Positions 12,706-24,769 of a stretch of 64,000 nucleotides of DNA are shown piece after piece. The stretch is from Coriaria nepalensis. Its lineage: Eukaryota > Streptophyta > Magnoliopsida > Cucurbitales > Coriariaceae. The position numbers and the translations under genes were made by a program. Each line of letters starts with the position of its first letter. The stretch's first letter is position 1. The stretch covers positions 12,501-76,500 of the forward strand of contig CP114488.1 of the NCBI GenBank assembly GCA_027186245.1, written 5' to 3'. The notes beneath the pieces are model-generated. The model ran no database searches, was not told where the DNA came from, and worked only from the letters and a program-made list of their open reading frames with translations.

Positions 12706-13086
12706 GTTCATTAATAATTTGTTTTAATGATTATGAGCATTTTATTTGAAGTTATAGCACGTGTTATATATTATTGGAAAGTTATGGACATCTAGTTTCA
12801 AATGTAACTAATATTTTACAATTTTTATATTAGATGAAAACTTTATTGCGAATTTAGTAGACAATGCTCTTGGACTCGTTGAGCTCAACATGTCTTTAAC
12901 TCTAGTCCCATTGAGGTGAATGAGTCTACAATAATATCATCTTATTTTAATAATTTCTAGCGTTTTATTTAGAGTTATGACACATGCTATATACCGATAA
13001 AAATGTATAGATGTCTAGTTTCATATGCAAGTGGTCGTTCATAATTTTGAATTGAAATGAGAAGGTTAAGTGGAATAAGTCAAGCA

Positions 13087-13274
13087 TGCGCATCATCATC
13101 ATAATTCAAATCTCATTCATCTTGTCTTACTCATTATGAGAGATTTATTAATCATCCGAAAATATGCCATACATGTATAGAAAGCATCATCATCATAATT
13201 CAAATTTTATTCATCTTGTTTCAATCATTATGAGAGATTTACTATCTCTAGAAAATGTGTTATACATGTATAGA
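13087..13274. repeat. Two tandem copies of a 94-bp unit
   Basis: Both copies share catcatcatcataattcaaa, tcattatgagagattta and acatgtatagaaagc. The starts of the shared core are 94 bp apart (13091 and 13185). Confidence 0.8.
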
Positions 13275-13567
13275 AAGCTCTACAAGTCTAATTTCAAATG
13301 TAACTAACGATTTGCAATTTCAATATCATACAAAAATGTTATTGCGAATTTAATAGACAATGGTCATAGATCAGTTGAGCTCAATGAGTCTACAACAATA
13401 TTATCTTGTTTTTATGATTGAGTATTTTGTTTGGAGGTATGAGACGTGCTAGGTACTGTTGAAAATTATGGATGTCTAGTTTCATATACAAGTGGCCCTT
13501 TACAATTTCGAATTAAAATTAAAAAGTTATTGAGAAATAAGTGGAGCATGCACATCATCATCTAAGG

Positions 13568-13885
13568 CAATCGAGTTTTAGACTGAGACTCAAAACACTC
13601 TGACCCATTTGTTACTTACCCGGTTATCTTTTGTTAAGTTTTGTTATGACTCTCTCTCTCACATTCTGTGACTTTGATTTTCTAGGGCTTCTCATCTCTA
13701 TTGATTTTTTGCTCTTTTTTCTATAATCGATCTATGATGTCGATTTGCTCTTTTCTCTGATCATTTTAGAGTTCTATATTTGCATCTAGAGGTTTTGATA
13801 TTATTTGAGATTATCGTGTTTCTTTCTCTATGCTAGTATAGATCGATTATGTTTTCTAGGGTTTACGCATGTTTATAGTAGTATA
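13568..13885 (+). repeat. Truncated LTR fragment, same family as the solo LTR and copia 2
   Basis: It shares ggcaatcgagttttagactgag, the (CT)n-rich actctctctctcacatt segment and tagggtttacg with 14646-14960, but stops before the second half of the LTR. No target duplication is evident. It reads in the same direction as the solo LTR. Confidence 0.8.
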
Positions 13886-14029
13886 AGAACTCTTTTCCAG
13901 AAAATCTGGAAAAGTACAACTACTAAAGCAAAATGGAGCTCTAACTTGAATATGAGCTCCACGCCTCCAAAACTCCTACGATCGGCAACAAGGCAACATG
14001 TATTTCATGTCAAACTTACTGTCATGATC

Positions 14030-14340
14030 AAATCCATTATAGAATTTAAACTTGATTTCTGACTTATTCTTTAAGTAAACTAGAATTATATAACACTACA
14101 GTCATCGACCTGTCGACCTATATAGCCTTCGACCCATCAAGGCTGTCGACCCATCGAGGCTATTGACCCATCGAGACATCGAGACCTCACTTCATTGAAA
14201 CCTCAATTCATTGAGACCTCGATCCATTGAGACCTCGATCTATTAAGACCTCGATCTATTGAGACCTCGAGTTATTGAGACCTCAAGCTATCGAGCATCG
14301 ACCCATCGAGACTATCGACCCGTCGACTCTTTCAAGCCAT
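14030..14340 (+). repeat. TCGA-rich repeat, left copy of an inverted pair
   Basis: A leader (ccattatagaatttaaac, then tttctgacttattct and aagtaaacta) is followed by an array of short units such as tcgacccatcgaggc and ttgagacctcgatc. The reverse complement of 16075-16275 has the same leader and the same kind of array. It may be an LTR or a satellite-bearing non-autonomous element; I cannot tell which. Confidence 0.7.
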
Positions 14341-14439
14341 TCTCAAACTAACCTAATTCTAACAGCTTTTAATTGCTCTTAAAGTCATTCCTAATGACTC
14401 CCATCTTTGCTCTTCGATCATAAGTGAAAGGATTCACAA

Positions 14440-15825
14440 ATTCTAACATGTCGTAGTACTATGATTCACTATGTTTCCCTTTTTATTGTAAATTTGACAT
14501 GACTCATTCATCCAGCTGCATGCAATTAAAATTAAGTTGATTAGTAACACAATTCCATACATATGAATAATACCAAAAGAAACTAAATTAAGGTAAAAAA
14601 AGATGTATAATAACTTGTTATATTTTGAGGCCCAAACTTTGTGAGAGTTTTTCTTAAAGCAATCGAGTTTTAGACTGAGACGCAAAACACTCTAACCCGT
14701 TTGTTACTTACCCAGTTATCTTTTGTTAAGTTTTGTTATGACTCTCTCTCTCACATTACGTGACTGTGATTTTCTAGGGCTTCACATCTCTGGTGATTTC
14801 TTGCTCTTTTTTATAGAATCGATTTGTGATATTGATTTGCTCTTTTCTCTAATCATTTTAAGGTTCTATATTTATATCTAGAGATTTTGATCTTACTTGA
14901 AATTGTCGTGCTTCTTTCTCTGTGCTGTATATATTGATTATGTAGGGTTTACGGACGTTTATATAATCTTGTTCTAAGTGTGATTGAGAGAGATTTTAGA
15001 GCTTTACTTTGATTCTTGGTGTCTATCATAGTGTAATGGTGCTCGTCGACCTAAGTTTGCATCTAGTTAAACCTAGATATATGAATCTGTGAGGTTTTGT
15101 GATCTGAATTGATTTTTCTATCTATTGAATATATATTCTGTTATTCTTGATTCTTGAAATATATATTATTTTAGGTTTGTTCAGAACCTGGATAGTGTAT
15201 TATTGTTTAAATAGATTAAAGGTTTTAGGTAATTCGTTTGTATATTGATGAGCACGTTCTATAAATTGTAACATAACTGGATCGAACATATAAATAGATA
15301 CGTATCCTGGAGTTGTTCTTCTTGCCGGCAGAGCAATCAACATTAGTGAGGCGGTATTCATGCATAATCCAATTGGGTCTTGATGCCTTTCGGGGCCTTG
15401 CCAACATAAAAGACGAGTGCCTTCTTAATTCCAAGTGCTTTGGGAAACTGATGGGCTTGCCCACTCCGGTAGCTTTTCAGTACCCAATTATCGTTGCATG
15501 GTTCGGCCTTGAGCCATTGGGATACTTTATATCCCTTGGGGAGAAGAAGTACCACTCCTTGTCGCCTAAAACTTCTAGTTTTGCATAGAAGAATGTTTAG
15601 AAATAAATCAACAGAGAAATTCTTGAAAATCACGAAGAAGAAGAATAATATATTACCATGGAGCTGCCAGGGATTGTATTTGTAGAGATCGATTTCTCTA
15701 ATGATGGGAATGGAAATCGGAAGCGAAGCACTTTTACGGCAAATATAATGATTCACTAACTCCTCATCCGTGGGACGGAATTGGAAGCTTGCAGGTAACT
15801 CTATTAATTCACTCACACTCCTCAC
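14440..15825 (-). pseudogene. NAC-domain transcription factor pseudogene, split by a solo LTR
   Basis: NAC proteins are plant-specific transcription factors with an N-terminal DNA-binding domain. Exon 1 (15825-15657) gives SELIELPASFQFRPTDEELV and EIDLYKYNPWQLHG with a good GT donor. Exon 2 (about 15585-15308) gives [10 protein letters not shown] and KYPNGSRPN, then KKALVFYVGKAPKGIKT and NWIMHEYRL. A piece of exon 3 (from 14515 down) gives QIYNKKG after a splice acceptor. Lesions: the start codon is GTG; the Trp of the GYWKATG motif is TGA; two frameshifts fall around the KKALVF block (one is an extra C before NWIMHEY); and exon 3 is frameshifted. Intron 2 carries the solo LTR at 14616-15273. 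The long open frame at 15825-15358 is out of frame with the NAC domain in exon 2. It is certainly dead as a NAC gene. Confidence 0.9.
14616..15273 (+). mobile_element. Solo copia LTR with target duplication
   Basis: This 658-bp LTR begins tgttatattttgagg and ends attgtaaca. It is flanked by perfect 5-bp repeats taact (14611-14615 and 15274-15278). It is the same family as the LTRs of copia 2 (22850-23497 and 27981-28633), sharing the (CT)n block, the tagggtt segment and tagttaaacctagat. No internal coding region remains, so it arose by recombination between the two LTRs of a full element. It lies inside intron 2 of the NAC pseudogene, on the opposite strand. Confidence 0.93.
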
Positions 15826-18090
15826 TTACCTTCAACACTTGTCCCTTAAGTACAAATTCTCAGCTACCTTCCAACCTCTTCTTCTCTTCTCTGCTCTATG
15901 CTTTTGCTGAAACCTGAAACGTTGTGGAAATGAGAAAAGCAAGTGAATTCTACATATTATATGAGTCATACATATAGGTTTATGTATACACAGACACATA
16001 ATATGGAGAGAATTTTTTTTTTTTTTTAATTACACACGTAAGGGTATGAGATGAAGGTGTTAGAATTTGTTTATTTTTGAAAATCTTACTTGATGGCTCG
16101 ACGGGGTCGATAAATCGATAGCTCGATGGCCGACGGGATTGATGGATCATTGGATCGATGGCTAGATGGGTCGACAGGATCGATAGCTCGATGGGTCGAC
16201 ACCTGCAGTGTTAGTTTCCTTTAGTTTACTTGCAGAATAAGTCAGAAACTAATTTTGAATTCTACAATGGATCATATTATGCCAACAAGTTTGGTTCATG
16301 ATTCTAACATGTGGAAGCTTGTTTCAAGTCTTGGAAACATTTGGAATATATTTTGGATAGATTTACCTTTGACAACAAAAGTTTGTAAAAACATGTTTAA
16401 AATAAGTCTATTTTTTCTATTTTTCTATATTTTTCTTTGTTTTTGTCTCAATTTTAAGTAGCCGAATTAATAGTTGATATTTAGTGTCTTCAATATGTGT
16501 TTTCAGTCTAAGTATGATTGTAAGTATACATTGTAATCATCTCTTTTATTTTCTTTAAGTTATAAGAAACTCAACGAAATTAATATATTTTCAGTAACTC
16601 TATTTTTTATAAAATGAAAAACTCAGGTTTATATTTTCATTCTCTCACTCTCATTTCTAACTTCAACCGAGCATCAAAATCTTATAAAAGGAAAAAAAGT
16701 TGTATCCAAAGCAAAAAGACAAAAGGCCTCAGAGGCAACCTTCTCCCTTCCACAGCCTGGAAAAAAATTGAATGAACTTTAACTTTTCAATTATATAAAG
16801 TGACTTTCAGTAAAAATCGAATATAAACCTATTATATTAAAATACTAATTTTACAATGATTTCTTAAGTTATAACTTTAAAAAATCGGTCGGTGTGTCTT
16901 TATGACGTGGTGCATGACCTTACTTTAAAAAAGATTTCGGTAATTTATTATTCTTAATTTGGCGTGGCCTTGCGCTATATCATGGATTGACTGTTGAAAA
17001 ATGTTGTAGAGAAAAATGTAAGGTCCGATTATTTCATTTAAGATTAAAAGAATATAAGATATTAATTTTGTTTTATGGGATTAAATCGTGAAATTAACCC
17101 TAGCGACTGGATGAATGATAATTATATAATTACCAACAAATTATTGTTTTGTTTCTTTTTCACTTTTCAGTACGGCCGGTTTATATATAAAGTAAACAAC
17201 TCACAGCCAAATTGCAAAAAGTAAAAGGAAATATTACAACTAATAATGTCAAAGAGCATGGTGTGCATGGGTGGATGGTGTAAGTGAAATGAATATGCCA
17301 GCGACGAGGTTCCCGGAAACTTCTTCTGTTTGCTTTTCTCCAACTTTTCAACTTTGACTGGCTACTGTATACGCTTTCATGGTTACAGTAGTAATTTTTT
17401 ATTTTTTACTGTTGTTAACCTATCTATAATCGAAACTAGGTGTGGGTTGGAATGAAGATAAACAAGTTGCCAAATAGGGGAGTTATGGGCAGGGGATGGG
17501 CATGTATGTATGTGTGATAATGGGCCAGTTGAATATTCCTTTACGTTTAGGCATGGAAACGCATGTTGTTGCGTCATTACCAAACCGTGTGGAGCCCCAA
17601 ATTAACTCCATTCCATTGCGGTAAATTAATCTCAAATGGAGTTTGGAAAATCCAAGTTTAATTATTTCAATTAATTGGGAACTCAAATATTTATGTTCGC
17701 TTACAGGACCGGATAGCAGCATATATGTTATGGATTCAATTCCACCTTAGTATGTTCAAGTCAAATCACTTTCTTGCTTCTACTTTCAGTTACTCCTTCT
17801 CCATCGATCCCAGGAAACTTGTCACTCCAGCCACGCAAACTGTGTGACATATGTACAAATTATATAATTTCTACATATATATATAATACGTGGAATCTTC
17901 ATCATATGATTAATTTGGTTAAAAATAGAGGAAAAAATATCATATGGTGTGTAGTATAAACATGATATAGATTAGGTTGAAAAATCAGTAAGGAAACAAA
18001 AATAAACGAGAGTAGAAATCACGCCTAACTTTCTGCTCACCAACTCTACTATAGTCTCCAAAACACTCCTGCAGCCTGCAGGTCTAGTAC
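15826..18090. other. Intergenic DNA between the NAC pseudogene and the beta-galactosidase
   Basis: The DNA is AT-rich. Apart from the inverted TCGA repeat at 16075-16290 I see no gene. The open frames here are short and lack family motifs. Confidence 0.6.
16075..16290 (-). repeat. TCGA-rich repeat, right copy of an inverted pair
   Basis: On the minus strand the leader ccattgtagaattcaaaat, then tttctgacttattct and aagtaaacta, matches 14030-14090 and is followed by gtcgacccatcgagc units. The two copies face each other across the NAC pseudogene. Confidence 0.7.
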
Positions 18091-18102
18091 TATATATAAA
18101 TA
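18091..18102 (+). promoter_or_regulatory. Probable TATA box of the beta-galactosidase gene
   Basis: tatatataaata lies about 220 bases before the ATG, leaving room for a 5' UTR of roughly 190 bases. The call rests on position and sequence only. Confidence 0.5.
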
Positions 18103-18312
18103 GATAAATAATGTGTATGTATAATATATAGAGTAGAAACAGGCCAATATTCTTACAGTAATTAGTCTTGCTTGCTAGCTAGCTACCTACAGAAATATAT
18201 ACGTGATGGTCAGTCAATACAAATGCGGAAGAGAGATTGAGGTAATGTAGTAAAACCTCAGTAATTTGTTGAGAGACCGATCGAAGAGAGAAATTAAGAA
18301 AATAAATTAAAA

Positions 18313-21300
18313 ATGGGTGGTAATTGGTGGGGGTCGTTATATAATAACTGGGTGGTGGCGGTGGTGGTGATGCTGGCGGCGTCAAATGTTGCGACAAAAC
18401 AAGAATATAATGGCGTTGGATCAGCAAGTGGAGCGGAGGTTACTTACGATGGGAGATCGCTCATTGTTGATGCCCAACGGAAGATTCTCTTTTCTGGCTC
18501 TATTCACTATCCCCGCAGCACACCTCAGGCCAGTCACTAGCTACATACCCTCTCCATCATTATTAATTAATTAATTGATTAATGTATTTAACTCTAATGT
18601 ATAGTATAATCCTCTCTATCAACATCCCCATCTTGTTTAGCAGGTTTATGAACTAACTAAATATCATGCAGTGCTTAACATTCTCTTCTATATATTTCAA
18701 TTCGCTAATATATGTATGTAACCGCAAGTCAACACATCTCCCTCTCTATAATTAATTAGAATAGTATTGAAGAAAAGGAAGAAGGCAAAAAGTGTACTGT
18801 TTTAATTGTAGAGGAGGAAAAGAAAGAAAAAAAAAGGATGTTTTTTGTTTTATATCGATCACGAGTCACGGACCAGTTACATACAACTCGTGAACATATC
18901 ATTCCTTTTCGTTTGGTCTGAGTCTGATTTAACATCATGCGTCTGCATGTGTTTGTATTCATCAACTGTATATATAATTAGCATATATATTCCAATGCCC
19001 GGTAGCTAAAATCGAAAACATGCACAAGAAACTATATATATATGATCGATCAATTATGTATTGAAGATGTGAAAGGGAAATTAATTGTTGAATGCATTGC
19101 AGATGTGGCCGTCTTTAATTGCCAGTGCCAAGGAAGGAGGGTTGGATGTCATTCAAACTTACGTCTTTTGGAACCTTCACGAACCCCAACCTGGTCAGGT
19201 CTGATGATCCTGCATCCACGGCCATGTTTTTTACATTTTCATGACTAACATCTCATCTCCTCAATTAATTATAATTAAGCAGTACTATACTACTATCACT
19301 CATATGAACTATATAAATATTATATATGTTATGTTGATGTCCGGCTTAATTAATTAGTGCGCGTATGCAGTATGACTTCAGTGGAAGATATGATCTAGTA
19401 AGATTCATCAAGCAAATAGAGGCACATGGCCTTTATGTTTGCCTTAGGATCGGACCTTTCATTGAGAGCGAATGGACCTATGGGTACGTATGCACTCCAT
19501 TATTCTCTTATTTGACATGATGAAGCTTCCTTAATTAATTACTAAATCGTCACCAAATTGCAGGGGACTTCCCTTTTGGTTGCATGATGTACCCGGCATT
19601 ATTTACCGCTCAGATAATGAACCCTTCAAGGTATCTACGTGCTATCTATCTAGACTCTAGCTTGCTACTTCATTTATATATCCAATCTCTAGCTAACACT
19701 ATTTCCTGACGTTGATTTATTACCATATATATACATATGTCGTTCTTACATGTATATATATATATATATATACATATAATAGTTTTACATGCAAAGCTTT
19801 ACCACCAAAATAGTAAACATGATGAAATCGGAGGGCTTGTACGCCTCGCAAGGAGGACCTATCATACTGTCTCAGGTACATCACTTTTACTGTTGTATAC
19901 TATTTTGGAGCTACTTTTAATTATTATGTATATATATATGATATGAATTATGTATATATGTTGGTTTATAGATTCACGGTACCCTCCCAAATATTTCATA
20001 TATATGTAGCGATCAATCATACATACGCCTATATATTATCTATGTACAGATAGAGAATGAGTATCAAAATGTAGAAGCCGCATTTCATGAGAAGGGACCC
20101 TCATATGTTGTTTGGGCCGCTAAAATGGCGGTGGAGCTCAATACAGGCGTGCCCTGGCTCATGTGCAAGCAAACTGATGCTCCTGATCCTATTGTACTTA
20201 CTTAATTTCTTCCTTACTCATGATGATCCCATCTACGTCTCTCTAATTCTGCAATTCATTATCGATCCTAGCTCATTATATCAATATATGTGCATGCATA
20301 CATGCATGTATTTATGCAGATAAACACATGCAATGGTATGAGATGTGGGGAAACTTTTGGTGGACCCAACTCTCCCAATAAACCATCCATGTGGACTGAG
20401 AACTGGACTTCTTTGTAAGTAATTCATTTCCTCGTACAAATATCGATAATAATTTAAAATGTAATCACCATCATTATCTGCGCGCATGCATGCATGTATA
20501 CAGTATATGTATAATCTTTGTGCCTTTCTTCTTTTCCCTGGTTAATTAATTAGCTATCAAGTATATGGTGGGGAGCCATACATAAGATCAGCTGAGGACA
20601 TAGCTTTCCATGTGGCCCTTTTTGTTGCTAAAAATGGAAGCTACATCAACTACTACATGTACCATGGTGGTACCAACTTTGGGAGAACAAGTTCTTCATA
20701 CGTTACCACTAGCTATTATGATCAGGCACCAATTGATGAATATGGTACTACCTGGCCTACATATATCCATCTTTCATATCATATATATTTTAATTATATA
20801 TTAATGTATGTATAGGTTTACTAAGACAGCCTAAGTGGGGTCATCTCAAGGATTTACATGCATCAATTAAGTCTAGTTCTACCGCTATACTGGAGGGAAA
20901 ACCATCTAATTTCTCTTTAGGGAATCTTCAAGAGGTAGTATATTAATTTTATGCATAACAATGTTAATCCTTAAATGTTAGTAATTATGAATATTATACA
21001 TTAGTAATTCTAACTAGTAGAGGCTGTAATTCTCACTTTATTTATTTTTAACAATTAGGCTTATATTTTTCGCGAAGATCAAACGGGGGGAGGATGTGTT
21101 GCGTTCCTCGTAAATAACGATGGAATAAACAAAGCCACTGTACAATTCCAAAATTCATCTCTTGAGTTGCTTCCGAAGAGTATAAGCATTCTACAAGACT
21201 GTGAAAAGGAGATTTACAACACTGCGAAGGTAAGCATCAAGGAAAACAGGAGAATGACAAGATCAGTCCAACTGTTTGATTCAACTGATAATGTATGGGA

Positions 21301-22506
21301 AAGGTTCCAAGATGTTATCCCCAGCTTTGAAGATGATCATGATATTGATCATCAGATACTGAAATCAAATTCATTACTAGAGCACATGAACGTGACTAAG
21401 GATAAATCCGACTATCTTTGGTACTCTGTCAGGTAAGTAGGATTAGTTTGTATATAAACAAGCAAGTGATGACCATTTACAGTACTAATTTGTTTAACAA
21501 TAAAAGATCATCAAGTATATAAATTGCAGGTTTGACTACAATATTAGTGATTTATCGTGTTCTGATCCAAAACTTCAAGTTGAGTCTCTTGGACATGTTA
21601 TTCATGTTTTCTCCAACAGCAAGTATGTAGGTACGTACGTACGTACGTCTAAGTTCTGCTATGTTAGCTGCTAGCTGGTGATCCTTAATAACTGCATGCA
21701 TGTTAAGTGCATTAATTGTTTGTTATGTACATATCAATATGAATTAGGAGGAGCGCATGGAAGTCACGATGTTAAGGGATTGACAAGGTTGGAGAGTCCA
21801 ATCTTACTAAATGATGGAGTCAACAATATTTCTGTCCTTAGCGTTATGGCTGGATTACCGGTACCTGCATGCGTGCGTACGTAATCCATTCACTAAACTA
21901 GATTTGATTCCATCTTAATTGTTGTAAATGATTCAGGACTCGGGAGCCTTTCTGGAGAGAAGAGTTGCTGGTTTGACAAGTGTCCAGATCTACTGTAGTA
22001 GTAGCATCCCACACCCACACCGACAACCACAAGTTGGTACTGGGCAGGGGCCCTTCAATTTGTCTGGAAATGATTATACGTGGGCGTATCAGGTTGGGCT
22101 AGTGGGGGAGAAGATGGAGATATACAGGGAAAGAAACACAGACAGCGTGGAGTGGAGTAAAGGTATTCACAAGGCTTTGCCTCTGAGCTGGTACAGGACC
22201 CGCTTTGATGCACCGACGGAGATGGGCCCGGAAGAACGGACGGCCCTAAATCTGGGTTCAATGGGAAAGGGGGAAGCCTGGATCAATGGGGAGAGCATTG
22301 GTCGGTACTGGGTTTCATTTGTGAGCCCCAAATCGGGCGGGCCTTCCCAATCACTGTATCACGTGCCACTCTCCTTGCTCAAACCCCAAGCAAATCTATT
22401 GGTTTTGGTGGAAGAAGAGAGTAGTAGTAATCCTCTTCAGATATCATTGGAAACCGTATCAGTCTCGGATTCTGATGAAAAGTATTATTATTCAAAAGTA
22501 ATATAG
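18313..22506 (+). CDS. Beta-galactosidase, GH35, lectin-less BGAL16-like type
   Basis: GH35 enzymes remove terminal beta-galactose, in plants mostly from cell-wall polysaccharides outside the cell. Exons: 18313-18528, 19103-19198, 19371-19483, 19564-19630, 19783-19875, 20050-20193, 20320-20414, 20554-20744, 20816-20934, 21059-21432, 21530-21630, 21748-21860, 21937-22506. They join in frame to 763 residues. Residues 14-27 form a hydrophobic signal-peptide core ([14 protein letters not shown]). The GH35 signature [13 protein letters not shown] ends at about residue 200, with the acid/base Glu at about 199; the nucleophile Glu lies in WTENW at about 270. [11 protein letters not shown] is present. 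The C-terminus ends soon after the jelly-roll domain (NGESIGRYW), with no SUEL-type lectin domain. Intron 1 appears to use a GC donor (cag/gccagt). Intron positions match the dead paralog at 28.9 kb, except that an intron present there after NTAK is absent here. Confidence 0.93.
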
Positions 22507-22849
22507 ATATTTAACATATTAAATTGATTCATATATCATATTATATATGCGGTGATGTAAATGTGTAGATCTAGGTAGGACAAGAAGTTGCTGTAAGATA
22601 AGGATATCAGATATTACTAAACTAATAGTGGCAGGCTGGATCTTAATTTGCAGCCACTGACAAAACAAAATATAATATATTAATAAAGACACAAAGATAC
22701 TGGCTGCTAGGCTGTCTTTTGTTTGAATTATCTATCATGTGACTACGGAACTGAGATGTGATTACCCGTTTTATTATAAGTAATTTTAGAAAAACATTAC
22801 ATTATAATATGCTGGAACGTTAGATTTCCTTTCTAATTTTAAACAAAAC

Positions 22850-23497
22850 TGTTATGTTTTTTAGGACAAAAATTTGTGAGGACTTTTTCCTTAGTAATCT
22901 AATTTTCTGGTCGAGGATCAAAAATTTATTAATCCGTTTGTTATTTATCTAGTTATTTTATTAAAATTAGTATGACTCTCTCTTTCTCATTTATATTCGC
23001 AACCGTGATCTTAGAATTTCTCTCTAGTGACTTTTTTTTTCTTTTGAAATTAATATGTGATGATGGTTTGTTTTTTTTCTCTAATTATTATAAGGTTTTA
23101 TATTTACATCTAGAAGTTTTGATCTTGCTTGTCGTGCTTCTTTTGTTATGTTGGATAGACCGATTCTGTTTCTAGGGTTTGTGCATATTGTAGAAACTGG
23201 TTGAGTTTGATTGAGAGAGGTTATATGGCTTTATTTTGGTTCTTGGTGTTTATTATAGTGTTATGGTGTTCGTCGATCTGGGCCTGAATCTAATTAAACC
23301 TAGATCTACGAATATGTGAGGTTTTTGGAGTCCAGATTGTTGATTCAGTTTATTAGATGTATATTCTTGATTCTTGAATAAATATTGTTTAGGTTTGATA
23401 TAAATCTTAATATTGTATTATTGATCCATATAGATTGTTAATTTTACATCTAATTTATTTTTGTTAAATGATGAACATGATGTATATAATTGTAACA
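22850..23497 (+). repeat. 5' LTR of copia element 2
   Basis: It runs from tgttatgtttttt to attgtaaca (648 bp) and is related to the solo LTR at 14616. Confidence 0.92.
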
Positions 23498-23498
23498 G

Positions 23499-23510
23499 TG
23501 ATATCATAGC
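23499..23510 (+). other. Primer binding site of copia element 2, diverged
   Basis: tgatatcatagc lies one base after the LTR. It differs at two positions from the usual tRNA-Met-type site. Confidence 0.75.
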
Positions 23511-23940
23511 TTATTTTAAATGCATGATTTATGATTGTTCTTCTTGTATGAATAGATCTGTGAACCTGTATGTTATATTATGTGATCCTTGAATATAAAT
23601 GTTTGTTCTATTGTGATCTTTGTATCTGAAAAGTTATTTTGGAAAAATTTATTTTCTAAATAGTATTGTTCATAAATCTTAATTGTGAATTGAACCTTGT
23701 TACTAGCTCATCTAATTGTCCAATCTTTGATAAGTTAGGGGCTTTAATATACTAGCTTAATTCTGTTGATTTATTCATAAGACTGCATATAGAGTGATTG
23801 TGTATTTTTGATTTGAAAAAACTATTTCTAACATTGATTAAATAATATGAGTTTTTTAGAAATAATTTTGTTTTTCAAATATATATTTGTCTTTGTTTAT
23901 TATTTACTGTATACTCTATTTCAAATAAGAAAGAGCAGCC

Positions 23941-24710
23941 ATGAGTACCTATATAGAGATCACAAGTTTCGATGAAAAAATTGATTTTGGAACTTGGTAT
24001 AAAAAGATGAAAGCTCTTTTTTCTCATCATAAAGTGCTTATAGCACTTCAAAAAGATAAAAAGAAATTGTCAAAGGCCTCATTGGCTATAAAAGAGGAAA
24101 TTGATGAGGAGGCTCATAACCTTATTATTCTAAACTTGTCTGACAACATCATAAGGAAGGTAGACGGGTATAACACTCCTCTTGGCTTATGGGGTAAGTT
24201 ACTTTACGAATTCTCTATACAAGCTGCTCATAATCTGGCTTTCTTAAAGGGTGCATTATTTTCATGTAAAATGGATATGTCTAAAAATCTAAAGAAAAAT
24301 CTAAATGAGTTCAAGAAAATAAACTTAGTACTTAAGGGAACTGATCAAGCTTAAATGAAACTAGTCAAGCTATGATTCTTTTAGGATCCTTACATGATGA
24401 TTATTTGGTAGTTATGAATGCTTTGAAATATACTAGTTAAGAACAAAATCTGAAAATTGCTATGAATGCTTTAAAGGCTAGGGAGCTATATCTAAATCAA
24501 CTAAAAAGAAATAACTCAAACATGTTTGTAAAAAGAAAAACAGAGAAGAAAAAGAACCCTAGTTTTGTTAGACAACCAAAGAAAAATAAGTTCAACAAAA
24601 AGGAAGCATATAGTGAAACTGGGAAATGTTATCACTATGAAAAAATAGGACATCTTAAGAAAAACTATTATGCATTGCAAAATAAGAAATCTAGTCAGAA
24701 TAATGTATAG
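23941..24710 (+). pseudogene. Copia 2 gag, broken
   Basis: An ATG frame at 23941 gives about 137 residues of gag (FGTWYKKMKALF, GYNTPLGLWGKL) and stops at 24354. Gag resumes at 24462 with a Lys/Asn-rich stretch. The zinc knuckle reads CYHYEKIGHLKKNYY, with Tyr in place of two of the three cysteines, so it cannot bind zinc normally. It is a retroelement relic. Confidence 0.88.
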
Positions 24711-24769
24711 GGTAATGTAATTGAAACTAGTAACACTGCTTCTTACTCTGAAATCTTGAATGTTTCAGA

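Larger units (their letters stand above)
12057..13567. other. TOM1-like 3' region and AT-rich repeats
   Basis: The first 200-250 bases look like a 3' UTR. After that the DNA is AT-rich with short tandem arrays (listed separately) and no exon I can defend. Confidence 0.6.

Noticed and set aside
15358..15825. Minus-strand open frame of 155 residues that reads like a NAC start
   Set aside because: It runs through the intron and then out of frame in exon 2. The NAC domain is only restored with frame changes, so it is a pseudogene, not a CDS.
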